21,015 bases of DNA from Dehalococcoidales bacterium (GTDB lineage Bacteria; Chloroflexota; Dehalococcoidia; Dehalococcoidales; RBG-16-60-22): assembly GCA_016926115.1 (NCBI GenBank), contig JAFGPF010000071.1, positions 1 through 21,015 on the forward strand. Reading direction: 5' to 3'. Below, piece by piece: positions 14,249 to 21,015 of this stretch; within the stretch, counting starts at the first letter, position 1, and every line of letters begins with the position of its first letter. The translations under genes and the position numbers were made by a program. The notes under the pieces were generated by a model, which was given only the letters and a program-made list of their open reading frames with translations, did no database searches and was not told where the DNA came from.

Positions 14249-14277
14249 AGTATAACCGAGCACCAATAACGATTCAA
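14249..14277 (-). promoter_or_regulatory. Promoter of tRNA-Pro
   Basis: Minus strand: TTGAAT (14277-14272), 17-base spacer, TATACT (14254-14249), about nine bases before the mature 5' end. It starts four bases after the stop of the HAD gene. Confidence 0.7.
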
Positions 14278-14281
14278 TAGT

Positions 14282-14992
14282 TCAAATCCTGGTATTTTCT
14301 TCGATTATTTTCACGACATCGAGGAGATTTTCCACATAATACCGCGTGTCAGCGGCGGGCTGGTTGTGAACGAGTATCGCCGGTATACCGGCCGCCGTGG
14401 CGCCCTTTACGTCCGATACGGGATTGTCCCCTATCATCCATACCGTCTCCGGATAATCCGCACCCTCAAGAGCGATGCGGAAGGCTTGTAGATTAGGTTT
14501 TTCGTAGCCGATGACGGCGGATGTGAAACACATATCGATATAACGGGTAAGCCCCAGCGACCGTATAACATCCGGCAACTCCGGCATGTGGTTGGAGAGT
14601 ATGATATGCCGCCAGCCTTTCTCTTTGAGAGTGGCGAGGGTAAGCATGGTGTCTTCGTATAGGGTATATCGTTGTGGGTCGCACATGTGTTTACGTACCT
14701 GTCCGGCAATTTCGCAGGAGCGTTCGTGTTTCAATCCCACCCCCCGGTAAGCCCCGATAAAGAACGGCTCCAGCGCCGTCCACCAGGCTTCGGGGGTATT
14801 AAGGTGAGTGTGCGGTTCATCGGGTCGATGCCAGGGGAACCCGTCTTTCAGGAACGGTCTGATTTGCTCCTCGTCGACACCATGGCCGGGTTCGTACTCG
14901 TCCAGTGCATCCATCAGGGCTATACGCCAGCTGGCGAAATAGACGAGCGTGCCGTCGAAGTCCCAGATAATCGTCGGCTTAGTGCTTGTCAT
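14282..14992 (-). CDS. HAD-superfamily hydrolase
   Basis: A 236-residue haloacid dehalogenase-like hydrolase of subfamily I with a helical cap. The four catalytic motifs are all present: D11-F-D13-G-T-L, with the nucleophile Asp11 and acid/base Asp13; Ser133 in LSNH; Lys165 in GYEKP; and G188-D-N-x3-D194. Substrates of such proteins are usually small phosphorylated metabolites (phosphoglycolate, nucleotides, sugar phosphates), which cannot be named here. The ATG at 14992 (GGGG five bases upstream) is preferred over a TTG 18 bases further up. It follows the strong terminator of the Por/Nuo operon, so it must have another promoter or rely on readthrough. Confidence 0.88.
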   Translation of the reverse strand: MTSTKPTIIWDFDGTLVYFASWRIALMDALDEYEPGHGVDEEQIRPFLKDGFPWHRPDEPHTHLNTPEAWWTALEPFFIGAYRGVGLKHERSCEIAGQVRKHMCDPQRYTLYEDTMLTLATLKEKGWRHIILSNHMPELPDVIRSLGLTRYIDMCFTSAVIGYEKPNLQAFRIALEGADYPETVWMIGDNPVSDVKGATAAGIPAILVHNQPAADTRYYVENLLDVVKIIEENTRI

Positions 14993-15007
14993 TGATTCCC
15001 CGTTACC

Positions 15008-15036
15008 CAAAAACAGAGAGGGGCTTTCGCCCCTCT
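15008..15036 (-). terminator. Rho-independent terminator of the por-nuo operon
   Basis: Minus strand: AGAGGGGC (15036-15029), GAAA tetraloop, GCCCCTCT (15024-15017), then CTGTTTTTGGG. It begins 21 bases after the stop at 15058 and is strong by every feature. Confidence 0.93.
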
Positions 15037-15057
15037 TATACTTTACTTGGTTATAAT

Positions 15058-15795
15058 TTAATCCCGGCAGTCGGGGCAGGCATCGTAATCGGATAATGGC
15101 GTGCCGGATGTCTTTGCGATGTACTCAATCTGCTTCTCCGGCGCCCAGTACTGCCCGCAGACGGAGCATTTCTTCAGCTTAAATTCCATCTTGTTATGGG
15201 GCCACCTGATGACCCGCGTGCCCCTCTTGTCTTCCATGGTGATGGCCCCCGTGGGACAGCTGTAAGCGCAGGAGCCGCAGCCAATACATGCCTCGGTAAA
15301 ATCCTCGTTAAACGGAGTGGTGATTTCCCTCTCTACGCCGCGCTTTGCCAGGCTGATAGCCGCCACGCCGACCACCTCTTCACAGGTGCGTACGCAGTTG
15401 CCGCAGAGGATGCAGTCGTTATTACCCTTCTGCTTCACGAAGCGTGTTTTGGTAACGCCGATCTTCTCGGCTAAATCTTTGATTACCTCGGATTCCGGGC
15501 ACCTTGCCAGCAGAAGTTCGAGCAGCATTTTGCGGATTCTCTGAATACGCTCGGTGTTGGTCTGGACGGTCAGTCCTTCCTCAACCTGGTAAATACAGGA
15601 CGTGACCAGGCGTTCTCTGCCGCTGGCGGTCTTGATTTCCACCAGGCAGAGTCGGCAGGCTCCGTAGGGAGCCACGGCTTCGTTCTCGCAGAGCGTAGGA
15701 ATATAAATGTTATTATCGCGGGCGGCGTACAGTATCGTAGTGCCCTCTTCCGCTGTGATTTTACGTCCGTTTATCGTTAAATTCACCATTTTCAT
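15058..15795 (-). CDS. HoxU/NuoG-N-terminal-like iron-sulfur subunit with zinc-ribbon tail
   Basis: A 245-residue electron-transfer subunit. A plant-type [2Fe-2S] domain has Cys36, 47, 50 and 67. After it come two [4Fe-4S] ferredoxin motifs, C128-x2-C-x2-C-x3-C138 and C170-x2-C-x2-C-x3-C180-P. The C-terminus has C210-x2-C213 and C240-x2-C243, a rubredoxin- or zinc-ribbon-like pair not typical of NuoG or HoxU. The His/Cys-ligated cluster of NuoG (H-x3-C-x2-C-x5-C) is missing; the region reads ARCPESEVIKDLAEKIG. It would pass electrons between ferredoxin or the Por enzyme and NuoF. The ATG at 15795 (AAGGA four bases before) is seven bases after nuoF. It is the last gene of the operon. Name uncertain, role fairly sure. 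Confidence 0.85.
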   Translation of the reverse strand: MKMVNLTINGRKITAEEGTTILYAARDNNIYIPTLCENEAVAPYGACRLCLVEIKTASGRERLVTSCIYQVEEGLTVQTNTERIQRIRKMLLELLLARCPESEVIKDLAEKIGVTKTRFVKQKGNNDCILCGNCVRTCEEVVGVAAISLAKRGVEREITTPFNEDFTEACIGCGSCAYSCPTGAITMEDKRGTRVIRWPHNKMEFKLKKCSVCGQYWAPEKQIEYIAKTSGTPLSDYDACPDCRD

Positions 15796-15802
15796 CGTAT
15801 CC

Positions 15803-17494
15803 TTACTTTACTTTTACCGCCTCGAAGTTGCAGACGCCGGCGGGGCACTCCTTTTTGTTGATATGGGCTTCGTACTCATCGCGGAAGTGCTTGATCGTGC
15901 TCAGTACGGGATTTGCCGCCTGCTGTCCCAGCGCACAGAGCGATGCATCAACAAGCGTAGCCGCCAGTTCTTCCAGCAGTTCGATGTCGCCCTTCCTGCC
16001 CTGTCCCTGTGTGATACGGGTCAGGATGTGCTTCATCTGCTGCAGGCCTTCACGACACGGCAGGCATTTCCCGCAGGACTCTCCCTCCAGGAAGGAAACG
16101 AAGTAGTTGGCGATGTTGACCATGCAGGTCTTGTCGTCCATGACAATCATGCCGCCGGAGCCCATCATCGAGCCTACCTTGGTAAGTTCGTCGAAGTCCA
16201 CCGGCAGGTCGAGCAGGCTCTCCGGGATAACGCCCCCGGACGGACCGCCTGTCTGCACCGCCTTGAATTTCCTTCCCTTAGGGATGCCGCCGCCGAGGTC
16301 GTAGATAATCTCCCGTAGCGTAATGCCCATGGGTACCTCGACGAGACCGGTATTGACGATATTGCCCACCAGCGAGAATATCTTGGTGCCCTTGCTGTTC
16401 TTGGTGCCGATCTTGCCATACCATTCGGCGCCGTTGTTGATAATCAGGGGCACGTTAGCCCAGGTCTCGACGTTATTTAGATTGGTCGGCTGTCCCCAGA
16501 GTCCCTGCTCGGAGGTATGAACGTACTTGGCTCTGGGTTCCCCTACCCGGCCTTCCAGCGAAGCCATCAGAGCGGTGGACTCGCCGCAGATGAACGCGCC
16601 GCCGCCGCGCTGTATTTTAATATCGAAGTTGAATCCCGACCCCAGTATGTTCTTGCCCACCAGTCCGCGGGCTTCCGCCTGTTCGATGGCGGTCTGAACA
16701 TGCCTGACGGCCAGGGGGTATTCGTTGCGGATGTAAATATAGCCTTGGTTGGCGCCGATGGCGTACGCGCCGATAATCATGCCTTCCAGGACGCTGTGCG
16801 GGTTGCCCTCCACGACGCTCCTGTCCATGTAGGCGCCGGGGTCGCCTTCGTCGGCGTTGCAGATAACGTATTTCGTTTTTCCTTTGGCTTTACGGGTGCT
16901 TTCCCACTTGTTGCCCGTGGGGAAGCCGCCGCCCCCGCGTCCCCTCAGCCCCGCCTTTTTCACCTCGTCGATAATCGCCTCCGGCTTCATCTGGAGCGCC
17001 TTGGCTAAAGCGGCGTAGCCGCCGACCGCCAGGTAGTCCTCGATAAAGGTGGGGTCGATCAGCCCGTTGTTTCCGAAAACGAGGCGTTTCTGGAGTTTGT
17101 AGAAAGGCACGTCGTGCTCATACGTAATCTTCTTGCCGGACGTGCGGTCTGAATAAAGCATCCGTTCGATAACGTTGCCTTTGCCGATTGTCTCGGTAAG
17201 GATTTCCGGCACGTCCTTGACCCTGACGCGCTGGTAGAAAATATCCTTGGGCTTGACAACCACCAGGGGGCCACGCTCGCAGAAACCGTGACACCCGGTA
17301 GCCCGGATGTCCACCTTGCCTCCCAGCTTGCGTTTCCTGACCTCCTCCTTGAAGGCGGCGGTAACGGCTTTACAGCCGTGGGCATGACAGCCCGTGCCGT
17401 TGCATACGGTGATAACCGCCTTCTTGGGGTCTCGCTTACCCGTTATCGACTTTCTTAAAGCCTCCAGCTCACCCACGGATTTTAGTTTAGCCAC
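15803..17494 (-). CDS. nuoF: NuoF-like NAD(P)H-binding FMN subunit with N-terminal [2Fe-2S] domain
   Basis: A 563-residue flavoprotein that exchanges electrons with NAD(P)+. An N-terminal thioredoxin-like [2Fe-2S] domain (C31-x4-C36 and C68-x3-C72) is joined to the NuoF core, as in HydB, HndC and formate dehydrogenase beta subunits. The core has the NADH glycine loop [13 protein letters not shown] (182-194), an FMN segment around [13 protein letters not shown] and the [4Fe-4S] ligands C474, C477, C480 and C520. The C-terminus stops at CPAGVC and lacks the two-cluster ferredoxin domain that HydB-type proteins carry there; the next gene supplies such clusters. The start is GTG at 17494, with GGAGG nine bases before. 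It is 19 bases from nuoE. Confidence 0.92.
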   Translation of the reverse strand: MAKLKSVGELEALRKSITGKRDPKKAVITVCNGTGCHAHGCKAVTAAFKEEVRKRKLGGKVDIRATGCHGFCERGPLVVVKPKDIFYQRVRVKDVPEILTETIGKGNVIERMLYSDRTSGKKITYEHDVPFYKLQKRLVFGNNGLIDPTFIEDYLAVGGYAALAKALQMKPEAIIDEVKKAGLRGRGGGGFPTGNKWESTRKAKGKTKYVICNADEGDPGAYMDRSVVEGNPHSVLEGMIIGAYAIGANQGYIYIRNEYPLAVRHVQTAIEQAEARGLVGKNILGSGFNFDIKIQRGGGAFICGESTALMASLEGRVGEPRAKYVHTSEQGLWGQPTNLNNVETWANVPLIINNGAEWYGKIGTKNSKGTKIFSLVGNIVNTGLVEVPMGITLREIIYDLGGGIPKGRKFKAVQTGGPSGGVIPESLLDLPVDFDELTKVGSMMGSGGMIVMDDKTCMVNIANYFVSFLEGESCGKCLPCREGLQQMKHILTRITQGQGRKGDIELLEELAATLVDASLCALGQQAANPVLSTIKHFRDEYEAHINKKECPAGVCNFEAVKVK

Positions 17495-17513
17495 TGGTGA
17501 CGTCCTCCACTCG

Positions 17514-17978
17514 TTAGTTATATTCCTTCAGCACGGAAACGATACCCTCGGGCGTCATCTCTCCGTGATAGTCTTCTCCGACGATTACCATGGGGCCGAG
17601 GGCGCAGGCGCCCACGCAGTTGACCGTCTCAAGTGTAAACTTGAGGTCCTTGGTAGTTTCGCCCCTCTTGACTTTCAGTTCCTGCTCGATTTTATCCAGC
17701 ACCTTTACCGCCCCGCGGACGTGGCAGGCGGTGCCCATGCAGACGTTAATCAAATGGCGCCCCCGTGGCGTCAGGCTGAACGCCTTGAAGAAGGTAGCGA
17801 CGCTGTAAACCCGGCTCAGCGGGATGCCGAGACCGGTGCTGGTCTCCTGCAGTACCTCTTTAGGGAGGTAACCCACTTCCGCCTGGATATCCTGCAGGAT
17901 GTCCACCAGCAGCGCTTTATCGTGCTGATGCTTTTGCAGTACCTCTTTTGCTTTTGCCTTTAGCTGTTTTGGTGACAT
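17514..17978 (-). CDS. nuoE: NuoE-like [2Fe-2S] subunit
   Basis: A 154-residue thioredoxin-fold [2Fe-2S] protein, the usual partner of NuoF. Ligands are in CMGTAC (C-x4-C) and NCVGAC (C-x3-C). The N-terminal helical part ([17 protein letters not shown]) is standard for NuoE/HndA. The ATG at 17978 (GGAG seven bases upstream) is chosen because homology begins there; an in-frame start at 18044 would add 22 residues unlike NuoE. With this start the gene overlaps the porB 3' end by 62 bases in another frame, an unusually long overlap. Confidence 0.9.
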   Translation of the reverse strand: MSPKQLKAKAKEVLQKHQHDKALLVDILQDIQAEVGYLPKEVLQETSTGLGIPLSRVYSVATFFKAFSLTPRGRHLINVCMGTACHVRGAVKVLDKIEQELKVKRGETTKDLKFTLETVNCVGACALGPMVIVGEDYHGEMTPEGIVSVLKEYN

Positions 17979-18894
17979 TAGCCTTCTCCAGTAGTTTTTG
18001 ATATTCCAGTTCCACTCTTTCCTGTATCTGCTCGATAATATCATCGCTCAGGTGGCGGAACCTGCCCTGAATTTTCAGGTAGTCCGTAATCGGCCTGCGC
18101 TTCGGCAGGTCGATGCTCATTTTATAAACGCCGTTTTCTACCTCGTACAGCGGGAATACCCCCGTCTGTACCGACAGGCGCGCCTGCCGGTTTACCGTGT
18201 CCGTGGCGCTGCGCCAGCCGGTGGGACATACCGCGAGGATGTGCACGTAAGCCGGCCCCGGCGTGTCCACCGCCTTGCGGACCTTCGCCATAAGGTCGAA
18301 GGGGTAGCCGTGAGTGGCGGTAGCCACGTAAGGTATGTTGTGGGCGGCAGCAATCTCCGGCATGTTCTTCTTCCAGCTGAACTGTCCGGTACTCTTCTTG
18401 CCCACCGGTGAGGTGGTGGTCATCGCCCCGAAGGGCGTCGCCGAAGACCTCTGGATACCAGTGTTCATGTAAGCCTCGTTATCGAAGCAGATGTAGGTAA
18501 AATCGTGCCCTCTTTCCAGGGCGCCGGATATCGCCTGCAGGCCGATATCGCTGGTGGCGCCGTCGCCCCCGATGGCCACTACTTTAGTGTTCTCCGGCAG
18601 CGCCACGCCCTTCCTTTTCATGGCTTTATAGCCCGCCTCGATGCCGGATGCCACTGCCGCCGCGTTCTCGAAAAGTGTATGTATCCAGGGCAGTTCCCAC
18701 GAGGTAAATGGTAGCTGTGAGGCGAAAATCTCCATACAGCCGGTCGCGTTTACGACGATTACGTTATTATCGAGGGCTTTAAATGCCTGACGCATCGCCA
18801 GGGCTTCGCCGCAGCCGATGCAGGCGCGGTGACCCGGCGCGAAATTCTCCCGTTTCTTGACCAGTCTGGGTACATATACCGCGTATTTTTCCAT
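17917..18894 (-). CDS. porB: 2-oxoacid:ferredoxin oxidoreductase beta subunit (thiamine diphosphate-binding)
   Basis: A 325-residue catalytic subunit of the pyruvate/2-oxoisovalerate:ferredoxin oxidoreductase family. It decarboxylates a 2-oxoacid with CoA to give acyl-CoA, CO2 and reduced ferredoxin. C25-x2-C28, C53 and a Cys in LAVCPTGW bind the [4Fe-4S] cluster. GGDGATSDIGLQAISGALER is the thiamine diphosphate/Mg motif, followed by NEAYMNTGIQRSSATPFG, which is nearly diagnostic of the Por/Vor beta subunit. A Lys/Ala-rich C-terminal tail ([14 protein letters not shown]) is an extension and is the part overlapped by nuoE. It starts in a TAATG junction with porA. Pyruvate versus branched-chain substrate cannot be told by eye. 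Confidence 0.94.
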   Translation of the reverse strand: MEKYAVYVPRLVKKRENFAPGHRACIGCGEALAMRQAFKALDNNVIVVNATGCMEIFASQLPFTSWELPWIHTLFENAAAVASGIEAGYKAMKRKGVALPENTKVVAIGGDGATSDIGLQAISGALERGHDFTYICFDNEAYMNTGIQRSSATPFGAMTTTSPVGKKSTGQFSWKKNMPEIAAAHNIPYVATATHGYPFDLMAKVRKAVDTPGPAYVHILAVCPTGWRSATDTVNRQARLSVQTGVFPLYEVENGVYKMSIDLPKRRPITDYLKIQGRFRHLSDDIIEQIQERVELEYQKLLEKANVTKTAKGKSKRGTAKASAR

Positions 18895-20069
18895 TATTCC
18901 CTCACCCCGTAAATCTCGTATTCGTTCTTGCTTCCGTGCGTGGCAATCTCGGTGCCTTTTTTAATGATATCCTTAAAGTTCGCCACGGTGATATCCCGCC
19001 CGCCGAGTCCGCCTACATAGCTGACTATCTTGGGTCGCTTGGGCTGATCATAGAAAGCCGCCTTGACTTCGGAGGCAAGCGGCCCCCCGGGTCCGCCGTA
19101 AGAGATAGCCCTGTCCAGTACGATGAGTACTTCCGTATCCTTGAGTGCTTCTCTAAGTTCTTCAAATGGGAAGGGACGCCACAGGCGCAGCCTTATCTGC
19201 CCCACGCTCTGTCCCTCGTCCACCATCTCGTCGACGGCTACCGAGGCCGTCTCACCGATGGCTCCCATCGTCATCAGGACGACTTTTGCGCCGTCGCTGT
19301 GGTGTTTCTCGACCGGGTAGTACTGCCGCCCGAAGGCTTTGCTGTACTTGTCCCAGACCTCCTTCACTACTTTCTTGGAGGCCTTTATATTCATTTCCTG
19401 CGCCCACTTCGTCTCTGTGAAAATAACCGGCGGGGCGAAGTCCCCCATAGCTACGGGACTATCGGGATTCAGAGGCAGGGGGAACTTGATGGGGGGCAGG
19501 AACTTGTCCACCGCATCCTGTTCCGGGAACTCTATCGGCTCGATGACGTGGGTCAGGTTAAAGCCGTCCAGGTGTACCATCACCGGCAGCAGCACCCGCC
19601 TGTCCTCGGCGATGCGGAAGGCGCAGATGATATTGTCCACGCACTGCTGGCCGTTCTCCGAGATTATCTGTATCCAGCCGGTGTCCCTGACGGACATTAA
19701 ATCGGAATGGTCACACCAGATACTCAGCGGCGCGGATAACGCCCTGTTGGCTACCGCCATGACTATGGGCAGTCGCATCGGGGCGGCTACGTACACCACC
19801 TCGTTCATCAGGGAAAGCCCCTGGCTCGCCGTGGCGGTGAAAGTGCGGGCGCCACTCGCCGCAGAGCCGAGGCAGGCGCTCATGGCGGAGTGCTCCGATT
19901 CTACAGGTATATACTCCGCGTCCAGCTCGCCGTCGGCTACCAGTTCCGCCAGGTGCTCGACGATGTGGGTCTGGGGGGTGATGGGGTAAGCCGCGATGAC
20001 ATCCGGATTAGCCAGCTTGACCGCATCGGCAATCGCGATGGATACCTCGATACCTACTCTTGTCGTCAT
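18894..20069 (-). CDS. porA: 2-oxoacid:ferredoxin oxidoreductase alpha subunit
   Basis: A 391-residue subunit with the pyrimidine-binding (PYR) domain I, AAYPITPQTHIVE, VESEHSAMSACLGSAASGAR and TATASQGLSLMNEV, then the C-terminal transketolase-like domain II with GGPGGPL. This is the standard four-subunit Por/Vor alpha. The frame is open 153 bases further upstream, but that part is antiparallel to nothing known and overlaps porD. The ATG at 20069 has GAGGAGGTGG just before it and shares one base with the porD stop (TAATG). Its own stop again forms TAATG with porB, so expression is translationally coupled. Confidence 0.94.
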   Translation of the reverse strand: MTTRVGIEVSIAIADAVKLANPDVIAAYPITPQTHIVEHLAELVADGELDAEYIPVESEHSAMSACLGSAASGARTFTATASQGLSLMNEVVYVAAPMRLPIVMAVANRALSAPLSIWCDHSDLMSVRDTGWIQIISENGQQCVDNIICAFRIAEDRRVLLPVMVHLDGFNLTHVIEPIEFPEQDAVDKFLPPIKFPLPLNPDSPVAMGDFAPPVIFTETKWAQEMNIKASKKVVKEVWDKYSKAFGRQYYPVEKHHSDGAKVVLMTMGAIGETASVAVDEMVDEGQSVGQIRLRLWRPFPFEELREALKDTEVLIVLDRAISYGGPGGPLASEVKAAFYDQPKRPKIVSYVGGLGGRDITVANFKDIIKKGTEIATHGSKNEYEIYGVRE

Positions 20070-20362
20070 TATTCCACCTCCTCGACCATCGTTATCACCC
20101 TGGGCCAGCATTCCCTGGCGCAGATACCGCAGCCCTTGCAGTAGAAAAGGTCGGCTTCGAAATACCCGTCCTCGTTCTGACCGATACACCCTTCCGGGCA
20201 GTACAGGGCGCAGAGACCGCACTTAATACATTTGGTAAAATCGTAGGTCGGTCGCTGCGACCGCCAGGTACCGCTCTCGTACTGCCGGGCGCTGCCGGGG
20301 TCGGCTATAATCGTGCCGATTTCCAGGTCTTTCCAGGTATATTCACTATCGGATTTAGCCAT
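20069..20362 (-). CDS. porD: 2-oxoacid:ferredoxin oxidoreductase delta subunit (2[4Fe-4S] ferredoxin)
   Basis: A 97-residue ferredoxin-like subunit carrying two clusters that pass electrons from the beta subunit to an external acceptor. Motif 1 is C45-x2-C48-x2-C51-x3-C55-P and motif 2 is C75-x2-C78-x2-C81-x3-C85. The second is followed by Trp-Pro instead of Pro directly, a small departure from the rule. The N-terminal GTWRSQRPTYD part is standard for Por/Vor delta. It begins directly after the porC stop (TAA ATG) with GAGGAG upstream. In this operon the electrons may go to the NuoEF/HoxU-like subunits. Confidence 0.94.
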   Translation of the reverse strand: MAKSDSEYTWKDLEIGTIIADPGSARQYESGTWRSQRPTYDFTKCIKCGLCALYCPEGCIGQNEDGYFEADLFYCKGCGICARECWPRVITMVEEVE

Positions 20363-20935
20363 TTACTGCTCCTCGATTACTACTTCTTTGTAGGCTGTTT
20401 CCATGGCGTTAATATTGCGTTCTCCCAGCCTCCCGAAACGTTTCTCCAGCGGCGCATGTACGGACTCTTTCTTAATGATGCCCGTGGTCTTGATAACGGC
20501 GCCAAGCATGGTGGTATTGACGATGGGCACGCCCAGCACCTCGCGGGCAATCTTGGTGGCGTTGACCGTGGCGACCGGATACTTGATGCCGAACTCGGAC
20601 TTGATTTCTTTGGCGGTCTTGCGGGTATTGATGATTACCTTTCCGCCCTTCTTAAGCCCGGAGGTCACGTTGACCTTGTCCAGCAGGCTGGGGTCCAGCA
20701 CCACGACGGCGTCCGGCTCGGTGATATCCGCCCGGATTCTTACCGGCGCCTGGCTGTCCACCCGGTTGAATGCCTGTACCGGCGCACCCCGGCGCTCCGG
20801 CCCGAAGCTGGGGAAGGCCTGCGCGTACTTACCCTCGCTGATGGCTGCCTGTGCCAGCAGTTCGGTGGACGTAACCGCACCCTGTCCTCCCCGTCCGTGC
20901 CATCTGATTTCCATGAGAGTTTTCGCTTTTGTCAT
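20363..20935 (-). CDS. porC: 2-oxoacid:ferredoxin oxidoreductase gamma subunit
   Basis: A 190-residue CoA-proximal gamma subunit. The N-terminal HGRGGQGAVTSTELLA motif and AFPSFGPERRGAPVQAF are signatures of Por gamma; the length is normal. The ATG at 20935, with GGAG six bases upstream, is used; homology proper starts at a second Met seven codons in, which has no ribosome site. It is the first gene of the seven-gene operon and begins only 22 bases after the tRNA-Arg 3' end on the same strand. Confidence 0.94.
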   Translation of the reverse strand: MTKAKTLMEIRWHGRGGQGAVTSTELLAQAAISEGKYAQAFPSFGPERRGAPVQAFNRVDSQAPVRIRADITEPDAVVVLDPSLLDKVNVTSGLKKGGKVIINTRKTAKEIKSEFGIKYPVATVNATKIAREVLGVPIVNTTMLGAVIKTTGIIKKESVHAPLEKRFGRLGERNINAMETAYKEVVIEEQ

Positions 20936-20957
20936 TTTTTACTCCATGTACCAAAAA

Positions 20958-21015
<58 letters not shown>

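Noticed and set aside
17979..18044. In-frame extension of NuoE by 22 codons
   Set aside because: It lies deeper in porB, does not resemble NuoE, and the ATG at 17978 has its own GGAG.
20070..20222. In-frame N-terminal extension of PorA (51 extra codons)
   Set aside because: It overlaps porD almost throughout, has no Por homology and the ATG at 20069 has an excellent ribosome site.

Overview
The window is a stretch of bacterial chromosome of moderately high G+C, judged by eye. It carries densely packed, mostly minus-strand operons and consensus sigma70-type promoters. The gene set suggests an anaerobic or facultatively anaerobic bacterium of Chloroflexota/Dehalococcoidia type. It includes a four-subunit 2-oxoacid:ferredoxin oxidoreductase with a NuoEF/HoxU-like diaphorase, an archaeal-type NrpR nitrogen repressor, a stand-alone FMN-type glutamate synthase domain, a GYD protein and Liv transporters beside CoA ligases. 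The taxonomic assignment is inference from gene content only.

Layout. (1) 1-6900, minus strand: an operon-like run from a long-chain-type acyl-CoA ligase through LivH, LivM, LivK and LivF to a phenylacetate-CoA ligase-like protein cut by the window edge. It looks like uptake of an organic (aromatic or branched-chain) acid followed by CoA activation. LivG is not in the window. (2) 6901-9543: a hairpin-containing leader, a PaaI-like hotdog thioesterase, a divergent GYD protein, tRNA-Gly(TCC), a tandem NTF2-like protein and a GNAT acetyltransferase, most with recognisable promoters. (3) 9544-10945: a visibly AT-richer stretch with two small genes (68 aa, and a 113 aa zinc-binding membrane protein), then about 530 bp of non-coding DNA full of inverted repeats and terminator-like hairpins. 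(4) 10946-13638: an nrpR-glutamate synthase-domain operon. Its promoter carries a GGAA-N6-TTCC site, the operator published for archaeal NrpR. (5) 13639-14992: a divergent small XRE-type regulator with a perfect consensus promoter, tRNA-Pro(TGG) and a HAD hydrolase. (6) 15008-21015, minus strand: a tightly coupled seven-gene operon, porC-porD-porA-porB-nuoE-nuoF-hoxU-like. It ends in a strong terminator and begins 22 nt after a tRNA-Arg(CCG) that runs off the window.

How the parts fit. Region 1 imports acids and makes CoA thioesters. Region 6 would interconvert 2-oxoacids and acyl-CoAs and pass the electrons through iron-sulfur subunits to NAD(P)+. The nrpR operon ties nitrogen status (2-oxoglutarate in the known archaeal system) to a glutamate synthase-like flavoprotein. 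The best-supported unusual points are the NrpR operator/autoregulated operon and the fusion at operon level of a Por enzyme with a NuoEF-type NAD module whose third subunit has an atypical cofactor set.
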